A DNA stretch of 64,000 bases from Ophiobolus disseminans (lineage: Eukaryota > Ascomycota > Dothideomycetes > Pleosporales > Phaeosphaeriaceae), in NCBI GenBank assembly GCA_010093685.1, contig MU006220.1:899502-963501 (forward strand), written 5' to 3'. Numbering within the stretch: position 1 is the first letter of the stretch; each line of letters opens with the position of its first letter. Below, piece after piece: positions 10,941-22,619 of this stretch. Position numbers and translations under genes: made by a program. Below the pieces are notes generated by a model. That model was not told the DNA's origin and did no database searches. It saw only the letters and a program-made list of their open reading frames with translations.

Positions 10941-12506
10941 AGTGTGAGTGGGGAGATGCGTGGGGACTTCTTTGTAGATATTTGAGTTGGGGGAGGGGAG
11001 GGTAATGGAGGTGTGGTTGTGGGATGTGGTTGTATATACCCCATGTATCGTGCTTAATCAACAATTGTTGGTTTAGTCTTATTCCAAACCAATGCGTGAT
11101 GCCTGCTTGTGAGGTGGTACGTTTACTTTCTAGTAGCATATTTTGACTCGCTTGGCCCTCACATGCAACTGACTCTAGCTTGCACTCGCGCCTACCACCC
11201 CATCTCTTGTTGCTTTTCTTTTTGTAAAAGATTTGGCCGCAGTAGCTGCATTGTGAAGTCATACAAGTCTAGATTCCCATTTCTTTTTGACATGTGTGCG
11301 TGTGCGTCTACTGTGCCGTTCCCAAAGCTTTGTAGTGTTGAAAGCCTGTCTTAACTCCTAATTCTGATTTTGAAGCCAAATCCGAAATCCACCAACAAAA
11401 CCCAAATCCCCTCACAAAACGATCTCCAACTCCCACTACACCTTCTATCCTAACTTCTATTACTCTATTAGGCAAGTCTCTCGCAGCTATCAATCGCAGT
11501 AGATAACAGAGTGAATGTATCGGCCTCTTCCTTCGTGCAATCACTCTAGCAACACGCCAAGCTAAACCCACCGCCCATTCTAAGCATATCATCCCCTCAA
11601 ATCCCCGTCCTTTCACTGCAAATTGCGCAACCTGCCTATTTGGGAAGGAGCTGCGCAGGTGTGGATTGTAGTCACTTTCCGGAGCCTGATTTCTCCGACC
11701 TCTCGTTGCCGCAGACGATAGCCCTTAGGTGCATTGGAATCCTGACGGTCATATAAAGGCAGACGATCAGAAACGCGAGGTAAGGCATTCTTAAAAGTGC
11801 TACTTTCGACGGCTGCAGGGAACTTGCCTAATGCGGTAACGTCTCGTCTTTTGGGGGGAATGTTGGGTGTAGGCGCTGCTTTTTGTCCAACCTGCTCCCG
11901 CAGGTTGATATAAGTATCTAAATCTTTGTGAGCGGCGCGGCTGCAGCTAAGATGGACAGAGATTTTTTAAGACGATTGAGAAATCTTCGAGCGGCGCGAA
12001 TTTGTCGCCTTGAAGTACCTACTTGAATGCAGTCAGTGTAGTAACTACAAGCGCTCTCGCACTCACACTTAACAAAGGCAGAAAGACTGTACGGGAGAGT
12101 GTTGAGCGGGGCGCATGCTCCACGTTATACTGAGATGTATGTACACTGTGTGGTGTCGTCCACAGATATGCCTCTGCTTGCGCAGCGGAGAATGAAGAGA
12201 TGTATGGTTGCGCGTTTCAACAGAGATGAGACGATACTGCTCTAGGAAGGTTTGTGGGAGGTGTGGGTTACTGTGGATTTGAGAGTGAATTGATGCCCTG
12301 GGGGAGCAATAGGTAAAGTCGCAATACTTGCAGTCGATTTCATACGTGACACACTCTGATATATACCAAATCGGGAAGGTTGAAAGAGACTGTCAATTGT
12401 AGCAGGGGCCTCGGCTCGGTGAAAGACCGTCCCATATATTGCAAAAGTGCTGCCGGGCTTCGATGGAGTCTGAATTCTCTTCGATCGATGTTTATCTTTT
12501 CACCCT
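10941..12506. other. Long intergenic region, no gene seen
   Basis: Contains no frame with a recognisable motif. The 10-mer GAGCGGCGCG occurs twice about 60 bp apart (around 11930 and 11988) with a related GAGCGGGGCG near 12105. I see no terminal inverted repeats or transposase remnant. Confidence 0.5.
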
Positions 12507-13326
12507 TCAAGATTCCCTTCGCCCAACATACATCCACTCCCCGCTCTCTTGCACCTGCCATCGACTAGCATATACAAATGTCCTTTCCTCTTCATCACTA
12601 ACGTCTAGATACCACTCTTTCCACATGGGATCCCACGCCCAGTCATCCCACGATCCCAGAAGTTCAGCAGCGTCGTCCGGCAGTAAGTCTGCGCTGTTCA
12701 TACTAACGTGTTCCCAGATCTGCTGTTGCTCATGCAAACGCCAACGCGAAAGGTAAACAAAGGATGATTCGTTGGGAACATGCGTGTAGAATTCTTTCCA
12801 TCGCGGATCCCACCTCCACGTGTATCCAGCAAAGGAAGGCTGCGGTGATAATGGCTTGGATGGATGGGCGTGTTGGAAGATGTCTTCGAGGAGCTTGATT
12901 GCTGAAGATAGGTCGGCGATGTCGATGATGGAGTATTCTGGAGATTTGGGAGGAGTAGCTGGGGGATGCCATTGGTCGCGGTTATGGAGTTTTGTTTCTA
13001 AGGCATGTAATCTTTCGTCTAGTGGAACGATGTTCGATTCTACGGTGCTGGTGGAGGGCTCGAGGGAGAGGAAGACCATTCCATTCTCGACGCTTGGATC
13101 CTGAATCTGGTCAATACTGCGGCATGATACAAAGTTTGGGGAGTTCAAGACGTACCGAATCCGCGGGCATTAAGATAGATGGCGCAATACCATTCCTCAC
13201 ATCTTCTCTGATGTTCCGAATGGTTTGTTGCAGCGTTAGGATACTTTCCGTCAGATGCTGACTGATTTTATCTTGCGCCACCGAAGGCACGGCGGAGGTG
13301 CTTGCGTCGGATGTCGCGTGAGGCAT
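12507..13326 (-). CDS. Unknown protein with a duplicated Trp-rich motif, about 254 aa
   Basis: Exon 13156-13326 joins exon 12507-13100 across a 55-nt intron (GTACGT...ATTCAG); an acceptor 6 nt earlier would also keep the frame. The first 60 residues look helical (ISQHLTESILTLQQTIRNI) and there is a second helix around 115-135. The C-terminal half holds two copies of a 40-residue unit, at about 150-189 and 209-249. Each runs W-x-W-D-P-x-W-K-E, then Y, V, then FVY-x-SRW, then E and W. No signal peptide or membrane segment is present. I do not recognise the unit; a WW-like or carbohydrate-binding strand unit is possible but unproven. Confidence 0.65.
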
Positions 13327-13999
13327 CTCAATTATGCAAGAAATATCAACATTCAGACTGAATGGAGTATAATAGAGTTAGAAGATACGTCATGTAAATG
13401 GTTATGTGATGACAAGGAGTGGTGGCGGAGCGCGACGGCTAAACTTCCAAGTTTGGATACATCGCCACCGTCGGTTCTTGAACGGGAAACACTCTACCTA
13501 GTCGCAAATTGTGTCCTAGACAGCACGATTTAAATCAAAAAAATTAACGAGAATGGACGCAACTTAATCATTGAAGCCTTCGAATCTGATGAGGAAGAAT
13601 GAAGCAAGTGCTGGGACGGTGTTAAGAAAGAGCTGTGACACGGTGGGGACGTGCACTACGGTACCGGTAGCGCGTTCTATCTTGTTAACCTCGGAATCCT
13701 TTTCTTTATCTCCTCTTCATCAGCATCATCAACGACTTATGCTGCTCAGATTGCAGTCGGCCCACACCAAACTTTTGTTCGCCTTACGGTGCTACATCAA
13801 CTATCACAATTCAATCTATACGTGCTCAAGAAAATCTTACTTCTCATTCATTCATTATAATCATCTAGAAGTCAATTCAGTTCGCCCATGCTAACAAAGG
13901 AGACTTAGGTAGTATTTACTGAACCATAGCGTATAGCTTTTTCTAAGAAACTTATCTCAGAATCGTGCAAAATACTTCCCTCGCATAGCAGCGCGCAAA
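13327..13999. other. Intergenic, no gene seen
   Basis: Upstream of one minus-strand gene and downstream of another. Frames at 13571-13894 overlap in two registers, have no motif and look like chance. Confidence 0.5.
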
Positions 14000-14701
14000 T
14001 CAACGACGAAAGAGCCTGTAGAACTTGCTGGCCCTGGGAACCTCATACACAGAGTCTTCGTCCCAACCGCTGAACTTGGAACTCCGACTACCGCGCCCAT
14101 ACGTCTCTTGGTATGCACCAGCCCCGATAGGAGCGCTCTCCACGCGAGGTGTGGGAGCAGCGGTGCGAGGCCGACGCGAGTGTGTCGACGGTTCGCCCCG
14201 ATAGTGATCACGAGGATCCAGCGGTTCGTGGATGCGCCACGCGGCGTTGAAAGTTCGGTCAGCTACCGCTTGTTCAGAAATGTTATCCGCATTGAAAATG
14301 CGGTTGTACTCGTCACGGTACTTTTGCGGCATCGCGGTGCTGCGAGGAACGTCAGTCCAGCCGCGAGAACGACTATAATCCTGCTCACGCCTGCGCGAAC
14401 GCTCGTGAGTATCTTCGTCGACTGGATCGAAGCTGGGTCCGAGGGCGGCGCGGGTACCTAATCGAACGGCCGAGATGTCGAGCCGTTGTTCTTGGTATAG
14501 ACCTGCGTCTTGGTAAGCTGTGGTTCGAGGTTGGTATGACCGAGAGGTGTTTCCAGCGTGTCTGAAGTGACTCTCTAGGTAATCGCGACGCTGCGCACGG
14601 TTCAGATTCTGCCATTCATCTCCAGGGAGTCCTTCACGTGTCAGTCTGGGATCACGAGATCGTAGTTGTTGTTTGCGATTGGTGCTAACGTACAAAGACA
14701 T
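14000..14701 (-). CDS. Hypothetical basic protein, 217 or 233 aa
   Basis: The frame is open from the ATG at 14701 to 14000. A good donor and acceptor (GTACGT...ATCCCAG, 14646-14693) lie just inside it. Because this segment is 48 nt long, both the spliced form (start MSLLTREGLPGDEW) and the retained form (start MSLYVSTNRKQQ) stay in frame. Splicing is more likely given the perfect donor. The protein is Arg-, Ser- and Tyr-rich and hydrophilic, with SRSRGW- and RRREQDYSR-type stretches suggesting disorder. I do not recognise a family, and the C terminus (YEVPRASKFYRLFRR) is the only part that looks constrained. Confidence 0.55.
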   Translation of the reverse strand: MSLYVSTNRKQQLRSRDPRLTREGLPGDEWQNLNRAQRRDYLESHFRHAGNTSRSYQPRTTAYQDAGLYQEQRLDISAVRLGTRAALGPSFDPVDEDTHERSRRREQDYSRSRGWTDVPRSTAMPQKYRDEYNRIFNADNISEQAVADRTFNAAWRIHEPLDPRDHYRGEPSTHSRRPRTAAPTPRVESAPIGAGAYQETYGRGSRSSKFSGWDEDSVYEVPRASKFYRLFRR

Positions 14702-15079
14702 GCTGTTGACGAAGAACTAGATCGGTCGCCTGTCAGGGATGTAGTGCGTCGGCGGTCTGGAGTGCCAGTGATCTTGACGAGGAGGGGCGGCTGATGTGGG
14801 CTGGTGGTGGTGATGAGAGAGTATAGTGAGCAACATGTATGCGAGCATAGAGTAGATATGTGCATGTACGATGTACGTTGTGAGTATAATAGCTAACAGT
14901 GTACTAGAGGGTCGTATTGTGGTGTATGGCATCAATATGTAGACGGCCTGCGTCCACAATAGCATACATTATGAATACCGCTAATAATGCTAGGCAGAAC
15001 CGAAACTCCACATCTATCCAGCTCGCAATGCTGACTATTGTGGCAGATCCGATAATATCACAAACCGCTCGACTGTCCT
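14702..15079. other. Intergenic, nothing seen
   Basis: AT-rich spacer between two minus-strand genes; it should contain the promoter of the gene at 14000-14701. No motif stands out. Confidence 0.5.
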
Positions 15080-15697
15080 TCACTTCCGACCCGTCAACTT
15101 CCTCAACACCATCTTAACCCATCTCCTAAATCCTCCTTCCTCGTACTTCCGCCTCACCAATTTCGTCTCCACGCTCTTCACACTCTCCGCAACCTCTACG
15201 GCATCGTCCTCATCCTCGCTATCATCGCTCGAATCACTCCACGCACTGCCCATCTGCACGCTCTGCTCCGGGTAGTACTTGAAGTTGCTCTCCGTGATAA
15301 GCGGTAATCTGCAATTATCCGAAGGCATTTCTTGCACATTCAGAATGTCCCAGCCCTGGTTCCACTGCTCATCGTCACTCTCGTCGTCGCTCTCAGCACC
15401 GAGTAAGGGAAGACTCAAGATTGATGGGCACTTTTCGTTGAGTAGTGTTGGGGAGCTTTGGGCGTTGTGGTAGATGCGTTGCGAGGCGACGCTGGGGCTG
15501 TAGAAAAATGAGTTGAAGCGATCTCTCTTTGGAGTCGTTGGGGAACGGCCATTCGGGCTGTGGAGGAATGTTTGTCGGTAGTGGATCGTTCGGGGCTGGA
15601 GTTGCTCTAGAATGCAGGCGAGTGGGGATGTAGGTGATGAAAGCGTGCGCGCATGGGCGAAGGTGGGAATGATGGGGGAGTCGTTTCGCGTTGACAT
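15080..15697 (-). CDS. Hypothetical acidic protein, 205 aa
   Basis: One exon from the ATG at 15697. Residues 1-90 are Ser/Pro/Thr-rich and likely disordered. Two strongly acidic runs follow (GAESDDESDDEQW and SDSSDDSEDEDDAVEV, about residues 100-170). The end is basic and helical (RRWVKMVLRKLTGRK). The acidic Ser-Asp runs resemble casein kinase 2 targets. No membrane segment or signal peptide is seen and no family is recognised. The long, unbroken frame with strongly ordered composition makes a real gene likely. Confidence 0.6.
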   Translation of the reverse strand: MSTRNDSPIIPTFAHARTLSSPTSPLACILEQLQPRTIHYRQTFLHSPNGRSPTTPKRDRFNSFFYSPSVASQRIYHNAQSSPTLLNEKCPSILSLPLLGAESDDESDDEQWNQGWDILNVQEMPSDNCRLPLITESNFKYYPEQSVQMGSAWSDSSDDSEDEDDAVEVAESVKSVETKLVRRKYEEGGFRRWVKMVLRKLTGRK

Positions 15698-16908
15698 GCT
15701 GGAATGATGCTAAAGTGGTGTTGGCCTGTTAGGAGTGTGCGAAAACAAGGTAGGTATGAAGGAAAAGAAGATGCGTGGGTTTGTGAGTATATTATCAAGT
15801 GACGAGATGTTACCTAGGTAGGCATGCTAACAGTAGCATTCAAGGTCTAAGAGCTGAACAAAGACGTCCGAGGTTGTCAAAGGCTTGCGCTCCAGACCAC
15901 GTATAAGAGCATTGTGCCAGTAGGGATAAAAGATGGTCAAAGAATCTGAATTCCTCGAACAAAGACTACACATCACGTGGCCAATCCCATTGTACCTAGG
16001 TACCTATGTATGGATGCTGCGCCTGTTGACGGATAGACTGTTAGCTACGAGATATGCAGCAGTGGTGACTTTGCGCTTGATTACTTTCAGAATTGCAATC
16101 CCAGTTCGATTGGGTTGTATGTGCGCCAGTGTTTAGTACATAGCAGTGTTAGCGATGATTGTGGGGTATACGGTATTGGACGTTTTGAGAAGTGACCTTT
16201 CCCCTTACAGTAGTTGCTCGAGTACGACGAAGTTTTCCTGTACATTGTTTGTTCTTGTACATACTTGTTTTATTTCAGAGTAAAATGATGCTCTTTTGAT
16301 GAACTGTATAATGGTAAATAGAAGTAGCGCAAATGCAAGCTCTTCTTGACATGTAGTCTCCTGGATCTATCGAGGCAATCTGGTATCAGATTGGATCCTG
16401 TGCGATTAGCCGTGCAAGTACAAACGGATTGAGAAAGGGCCCCGAAAACAGTGGCTCGATATTTGTATATCCTCCTATACGTTCGGACGCATCAACTCAG
16501 GTGGCATCAGCTGACCGCTGTGGACCGGCGAAGGTGCCGTGGTTGAGCTTACACATTCGCCACGCTGTATGCGCAGGGCAGGCTCGTTATCAGCCTTAGG
16601 GCACGGACCTTGGGACGCAGAAAATCTGAGCCAGACAACGCTAACAGAATAATTTGGGTGCCGCCCAACAGCCCTTTAACCACGTCTCAGCGCTCTCTTT
16701 TCTTCTTCACCTGTTTCTTTGTGCCTGCATACACTCTCCACTCTTCGCTGGGGCGTCTTTATACACGATACCCTTTTTTTCCTGCAGTTTGCGCTGGACG
16801 AGCTGAGCGCTGCTGACCGCCCGCCAACGCCCGCGGCTCGAATTTATCGATAAGCAAAAAGTAGTGCCCCTCCACCGCTTCAAAGAAGACACCGGCCGCG
16901 ACAGGCAG
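15698..16908. promoter_or_regulatory. Intergenic; promoter of elongation factor 3 at right end
   Basis: No gene is seen. From about 16690 to 16780 the coding strand is strongly pyrimidine-rich (runs such as CTCTCTTTTCTTCTTCACC), which is typical of the core promoter and leader of highly expressed fungal genes such as translation factors. Confidence 0.45.
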
Positions 16909-19900
16909 ATGCCGCATTCTGAGTCGCCGCCCATGGCTCCCGCTATCGTCGTTGACAAGGCAGGCGCCTCGCAGCCGCCCTCCCACGACGATGTCTCGGC
17001 CTTCCTGACCGCCATCCTCTCCGCGAAGACGTCGCACGCCTCGGTCGACGCCGCCTACGCCCTCACCACCCTCCTGCAGAACTCGGTGGGCTTCCGCGGG
17101 CTCAAGGCCTATGGCATCCTCGACGAGATCAAGAAGTCGGCCACAAACAAGAAGGATGCCGTGCGGAGAGAGGGCGCCATGAACGCCCTCGGCGCCCTGT
17201 TCGAGCGCTTCCCACAGACACAGAAACTCGGCGAGGTCATCTTCCTCGTCGAGGAGGAGAGCCTCGTCCCGCTGGCGCTCGATGCACTGGCGGACAAGAC
17301 GGGCTCCGTCAGGGAGTCGGCAAAGTATGCGCTCGACTCGCTGTTCCAGAACTTGACGGCCGAGTCCAAGGTCGTCGGCCTTCTCCCGGTGCTGACCAAG
17401 TACCTGGGCAAGAAGTCCGGCAAGTGGCAGGGTGCCGTCGGCGCCTTCGAGCTCATCGGCCGCATGGCCGACAACGCCAAGATGGGCATGGAGAGCTTCG
17501 AGGTGGAGAAGGAGAAGGACATCCTGCGCGAGGCCATGGGCAAGAAGCTCGAGCGCCTCATCCCCGTCGTCGAGAACGGCATGCACGACCTCAAGTCCGA
17601 GGTCGCAAAGCAGGCGCTCAAGACCATGAACAGCCTCACCACCCTCCTCCAGAACGACGACATCGCGCCCCGGATACCGCTGCTTGTCAAGTCCATCGAG
17701 GACCCCTCCACGCAGAGTCTGCAAAAGGCCATCCACGCCCTGTCCCAGACCACCTTCGTTGCCATCGTCACCTCCCCAGTGCTCGCCATGGTCACTCCTC
17801 TGCTCGAGCGATCTCTCAACACCCCCACAACCACCCAGGAAGTCACACGTCAGACCGTTGTTGTCGTGGAGAACTTGACCAAGCTGGTCCACGATCCCGT
17901 TGAGGCCCGCGCTTTCCTGCCGAAGCTGAAGCCAGGTGTGAAGGCTGTCCAGGACCGCGCGTCGCTGCCAGAGGTCCGAGAGATTGGCGCACGCGCTTTG
18001 GCTGTCCTCGAGGCCGCCATGGCGGACAAGGATGGTGATAGCGGTGCTATCGCCAGGACGCAGCCATTAGATGTTGCCAACGTCATCCAGCAGCAGATCA
18101 ACGCGGTTGGAAGCCTGCACAGCTTTCCTGGAGACGCCGAGCTTTGGGCTCTGGCGAAGAACTACGTCTCCGAGATGATCGCTGAGGACATCAACCAGCG
18201 CGAGATCAACCGCATTCCTCAGCTCATCACTCCCTACCTGCAGCCTTTGATGAACCCGGGAGAAGCTGAGAAGGTGGCAGAGGCGGTGCACAAGTTCTAC
18301 ACCGACGAGGACCACCGCAGATTTGGTCAACCCGCCCAAATTGAAGAGGGTGAAACCGAGATTGTCAATGCCGTCTTCTCACTGGGATACGGTGGCATGT
18401 TGCTCCTCTCTCACACCAACCTCCGTCTACTGAAGGGGCATCGCTATGGCCTTTGCGGTCGCAACGGTGCCGGCAAGTCTACACTGATGCGCAGCATGGC
18501 GGACGGCAAGCTGGAGGGATACCCACCTCAGGATGTCGTCAAGACGTGCTTCGTTGAGCACAACCAAGGCGAAAACGCAGAGCTCACCATTCTCGAATAC
18601 ATTTGCAGCGATCCCAGGTTCAAGGACGAGCCCAGAGAGCGCATTATTGAGGTTCTAGAAGAGGTTGGCTTCACATCTGGTCCAGAGGGCAGGCAGTCGA
18701 ACAACGTCGGCTCCCTGTCTGGTGGATGGAAGATGAAGTTGGCTCTGGCGCGAGCCATGCTCATGCGCGCGGATGTCCTACTTCTTGATGAGCCTACCAA
18801 TCACTTGGATGTCGCCAATGTTGCCTGGTTGCAAAACTACTTGAAGAAGCACACCGAGATCACCAGCTTGATCGTATCCCACGACTCTGGCTTCCTCGAC
18901 GAGGTCTGCACAGACATCTACCACTACGAGCAGAAGAAACTTGTTTGCTACAAGGGCAACCTCGCAGACTTCGTCAGGGTCAAGCCTGAAGCCAAGAGCT
19001 ACTACACTTTGACCGACTCGCAGGTCCAGTTCAAGTTCCCTCCTCCTGGTATCCTCACTGGTGTCAAGTCCAACACCCGCTCGATTCTCCGCATGACCAA
19101 CTGCACATACACCTACCCCGGCTCATCGAAGCCATCGCTGTTTGATGCCTCATGCAACTTGTCCTTGTCGTCCCGTGTGGCTATCATTGGTGCCAACGGT
19201 GCCGGTAAATCGACTCTCATCAAGATTCTCACTGGTGAAGCAGTTCCTCAAGAAGGCAAGGTCGAGAAGCACCCCAACTTGCGTCTTGGTTACATCAAGC
19301 AGCACGCCCTTGAGCACGTTGAAATGCACATGGAGAAGACACCCAACCAGTATCTTCAATGGCGTTACGCCAATGGTGACGATCGTGAGGTCCTGATGAA
19401 GCAGACTCGTGTGCTCACTGCCGAGGACCAGAAGCAGATGGACACGCCCATCGACATTGGTGACGGCAGGGGACCTCGCAAACTTGAGGCACTTATCGGT
19501 CGCCAAAAGTACAAGAAGTCCTTCCAGTACGAGGTCAAGTGGATGAACATGCTTCCCAAGTTCAATACCATGATCTCTCGCGAGACGCTGCTCGAGAGGG
19601 GTTTCCAGAAGCTTATCCAGGAATTCGACGACCACGAGTCTTCCCGTGAAGGTCTTGGTTACCGTGTCCTCGAACCCAAGGTCATCTCCAAGCACTTTGA
19701 GGACCTCGGCATGGATCCCGAAATTGCAAACCACAATGAGATCTCCGGTCTCTCTGGAGGCCAGAAAGTCAAAGTCGTCCTTGCTGGTGCCTTATGGAAT
19801 AACCCACATCTTCTCGTCCTCGACGAGCCTACCAATTTCTTGGACCGCGACTCTCTCGGTGGTCTTGCCGTCGCTATTCGCGAGTACAAGGGTGGTGTGA

Positions 19901-20322
19901 TCATGATTTCCCATAACGAAGAGTTTGTCGGCGCGCTCTGCCCAGAGCAGTGGCACGTCGCTGACGGCCGTGTCGCGCACAAGGGCTATCTCGCCGTCAA
20001 CATGGACCGCTTCGAGGACTCGCGTCCTGGCTCGTCCGTCGCTAGCAGCAACGTGAGCTCCGCGGCACCTAGCACAACTGGCACGCCCAACATGAGTGAC
20101 GCTGAGGGCTCGAAGGATGACATGAAGTTCCGCGCCAAGAAGAAGAAGAAGATGACCCGCACTCAGCAGAAGGAGCGTGAGGTTAGAAGGCGATTGAGGT
20201 ACATCGAGTGGTTGAACAGCCCGAAGGTATGCATTTACCCTTTCTATTCTTGTTGCGAACCATGCTAACATATTCAACAGGGCACACCACAACCTCCCAA
20301 CACTGATGACGAGGCTGAATAG
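16909..20322 (+). CDS. YEF3: Translation elongation factor 3 (EF-3), ABC-F ATPase
   Basis: Exons 16909-20226 and 20281-20322 flank a 54-nt intron (GTATGC...CAACAG, branch GCTAAC), giving 1119 aa; an ATG at 16933 is an alternative start. EF-3 is the fungal ribosome ATPase that helps release E-site tRNA and late translocation. Domain order: HEAT-like repeats (about 30-330), a helical bundle, ABC1 with Walker A GRNGAGKST near residue 517 and signature SLSGGWKMKLALA, and ABC2 with Walker A GANGAGKST near 761. ABC2 carries the chromodomain-like insertion and the signature GLSGGQKVKVVLA. A basic tail (AKKKKKMTRTQQKEREVRRR) follows. The last 13 codons sit alone in exon 2. Codon use in the first kilobase is strongly C-ending, as expected for a highly expressed gene. 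Confidence 0.97.
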
Positions 20323-20889
20323 ATGGCGGACGGTTGGCTTGGAATGAACGCATGATTGGCATGTTGTCTTAGACTTTTGCATTGCAGGGCGTTTATAGAG
20401 GGTGCGACGACACGTTCGATAGATCATGATGGTTGTGCTTTGCATTTCGGCGTATTTCTCAAAAGTATCTCAGTTTCATTACGTATCATTTCATCATCGT
20501 CTGAAAACATCTCACGTGCACTCACTCTCATCTCATCGTTGCAGTCGACTCTGGACATCACTCAGTCAACTTTCACCCGTCTTCTCGTCCTAAGTTGACA
20601 TTCTACTCGGGCTCAACAAGACACCGCTCTTACTTACCAGACCGCTCTTGCCCCTTCCAATCCCGTGCCTCACCGCGCCTGCCACCCACCGTCTTTGCCC
20701 CGCAATCTTCCTCACGTTTGTTGGTGTGACGGCCAAACGCTCTGACCTTGAGGGGTATATATACCCTCCCAACAGCAGCCACCTTCCATCCCCCACCCCA
20801 CACCCCACACACCAACCTCTTCTCTTGACTACCTCATCACTACAACACCACAACTGACTCTCACAATCAGTCCCACTGCTCGCGCTTCA
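20323..20889. other. Intergenic; promoter of the cysteine-rich gene pair
   Basis: Between the EF-3 stop and the next start. It contains a TATA-bearing palindrome (listed separately) and a CT- and CA-rich leader from about 20775 to 20889. Confidence 0.5.
20753..20766 (+). promoter_or_regulatory. TATA element inside a perfect 14-bp palindrome
   Basis: GGGTATATATACCC reads the same on both strands. It lies 124 nt upstream of the ATG of the first cysteine-rich modular gene. Position and the core TATATATA suit a strong, inducible TATA promoter; the symmetrical G/C arms could be coincidental. Confidence 0.45.
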
Positions 20890-22515
20890 ATGAAGCTCCT
20901 CCAGGTCGCCCTCGCTGGGCTTGCGGGCCTCGTTGGTCTGGCAGCATGTGCTGGCGTGCCGCCTACCGCCAACTGGGTCAACGATGCTAGCGGCAAATAC
21001 GTGTAGGTTACATCTTACCGAAGCGATGAGATGTTCGACGAATAATGTGATGCAGCTGCAAGGGCCTCACCATTGAGTGTTGTGCCTACAACAACTCTGC
21101 GTGCTCTTGGGTCGAGACTTGCGCTAAGGGCTGCTTCGATACTGGCAATGGTGCGCTGTGTGTCGACAGAGTTTCTGTGGAGAAGAAGAGCGAGGCCGAT
21201 GCTTCTGCTGCTGCTTCTTGTGAGACCTTGCCTGCCTTGAGGTACTGGGTGTAAGTTTGGTGACTGGGCTTCACAAGACACAGTTCATGGCTAACGTCGT
21301 TTCTCAAGTTACAAGTGCAACGGCGCCACAGCACTGAAGTGCATGGAGCAGAATGACCACTGTCTCGAGAGCAAGGACTGCTTGGGCGGATGCACCGAGC
21401 TCGGCAGTGGCAACGTTAAATGCTGCGACAACTCCACACTTAGCGCTCGCGACGAGCCCAAAGACAAACTTACCAGCCGTGGCGAATGCAGGAACTTCCG
21501 GTTCAGGAAAGGCTACCGGCAAGTCTGAAGCAACCCAACTGCCCACTCCTTCAGTGACTAATGTCTTTGTACTAGATACCAATGTCAAGCCTACACCGTT
21601 GAGGAATGCGAGGATAAGACCAATGCGTGCTACTTCAAGGCACTGTGCCAGGGCCAGTGCACTGAAGATGAAAGTGGCAGCGTGAAGTGCTGCGACAAGT
21701 CGGCACTTAGGACTCGACGCGAAGCTGAAGTCGTTGCTCCGAATAGCGCTCGAAACTCGCCTGAAGACGGACCGATTGCTCCTACTTCATGCGTACAACG
21801 CAATGCCAACAAGACACAGTTGTAAGTGCCAAAGAGTGGCTTGCAATCAATATCGTGTGACTAATCTTCCTGTGTTAGTTGGCAATGCCGAAATAACGAC
21901 GTCATGAGGTGCACCGATCACGACGGCTCATGCAGCTTCTATGAGACATGTGAAGGTGGTTGCACCGCAACCGCCGTGGGTCGTGGTGTGGTTTGCTGCG
22001 GAAAATGGTCATCTGATACCAAACACGAAGCTGAAGCCGCCACTTCGCACAACATCAACACCCGAGGAGAGAATACGGACGCTTTTATCGACGACTCACA
22101 GGGCGAGAACATTGGCGTCTCAGGTGAACGCCGCAAATGCTCATCCACCCATCGTGGCGTTTTAACCTGCATCGAGGGCTTCTGCTCGGTACGGCCTGGA
22201 GACTACTGCGAGGCCAACGAGTCTTGCCGAGACAGTTGCGGCTGTTGCAAGAAGGATAGTAAGCACAACCTCAAGCTTATGGTACGTAAAACCCTTGCGC
22301 GCGAGCCCATTGTTGCAGCTGAGATTGCCCCTACTCCCTACGGCACGTGCTTGACGGAGCAGCATGGGTGGACATCTTGTCGCGACACCAACTCTGTCAT
22401 TGTCATTTGCGATCCTGCAGATACGTGGTGGAGGAAGATCGGCAGTTGTGTTGGAGGCAACAACTGCTGTGAAACGAGGCGCGACAACCCTTTTGCTGCT
22501 CAGTGCAAGTGCTAG
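20890..22515 (+). CDS. Secreted cysteine-rich modular protein A, 466 aa
   Basis: Five exons (20890-21002, 21056-21250, 21309-21518, 21576-21821, 21879-22515). Every intron is phase 2, and the third is a GC-AG intron. The start gives a signal peptide (MKLLQVALAGLAGLVGLAA). Four type I modules follow, each C-x7-C-x6-C-x5-C-x3-C-x8/10-C, the last usually a Cys-Cys pair. An irregular Cys cluster (near residue 340) comes next, and then one type II module of the kind repeated in the next gene, ending CKC then TAG. Linkers contain RREAEV and KHEAEA, which resemble the Kex2/Ste13 sites of yeast alpha-factor. No enzymatic domain is seen. Role unknown: wall-associated, effector-like or peptide precursor are all possible. 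Confidence 0.75.
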
Positions 22516-22619
22516 GGCGGTCTCCTGGACTGAAGAGGGGCGATACTTGGCCTGAATATGGAGTGCAGCACTAGAGCGATCTCTATGATGCTTTAGGGCC
22601 GAGAACATGGATGCACTTC

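Noticed and set aside
10941..12506. Possible small non-autonomous transposon
   Set aside because: Short GAGCGGCGCG repeats only; no terminal inverted repeats, target duplication or coding remnant found by eye.
16759..17892. 377-codon frame antisense to the EF-3 gene
   Set aside because: Composition is a mirror of the high-GC, C-ending codons of EF-3 on the other strand; no motif of its own.
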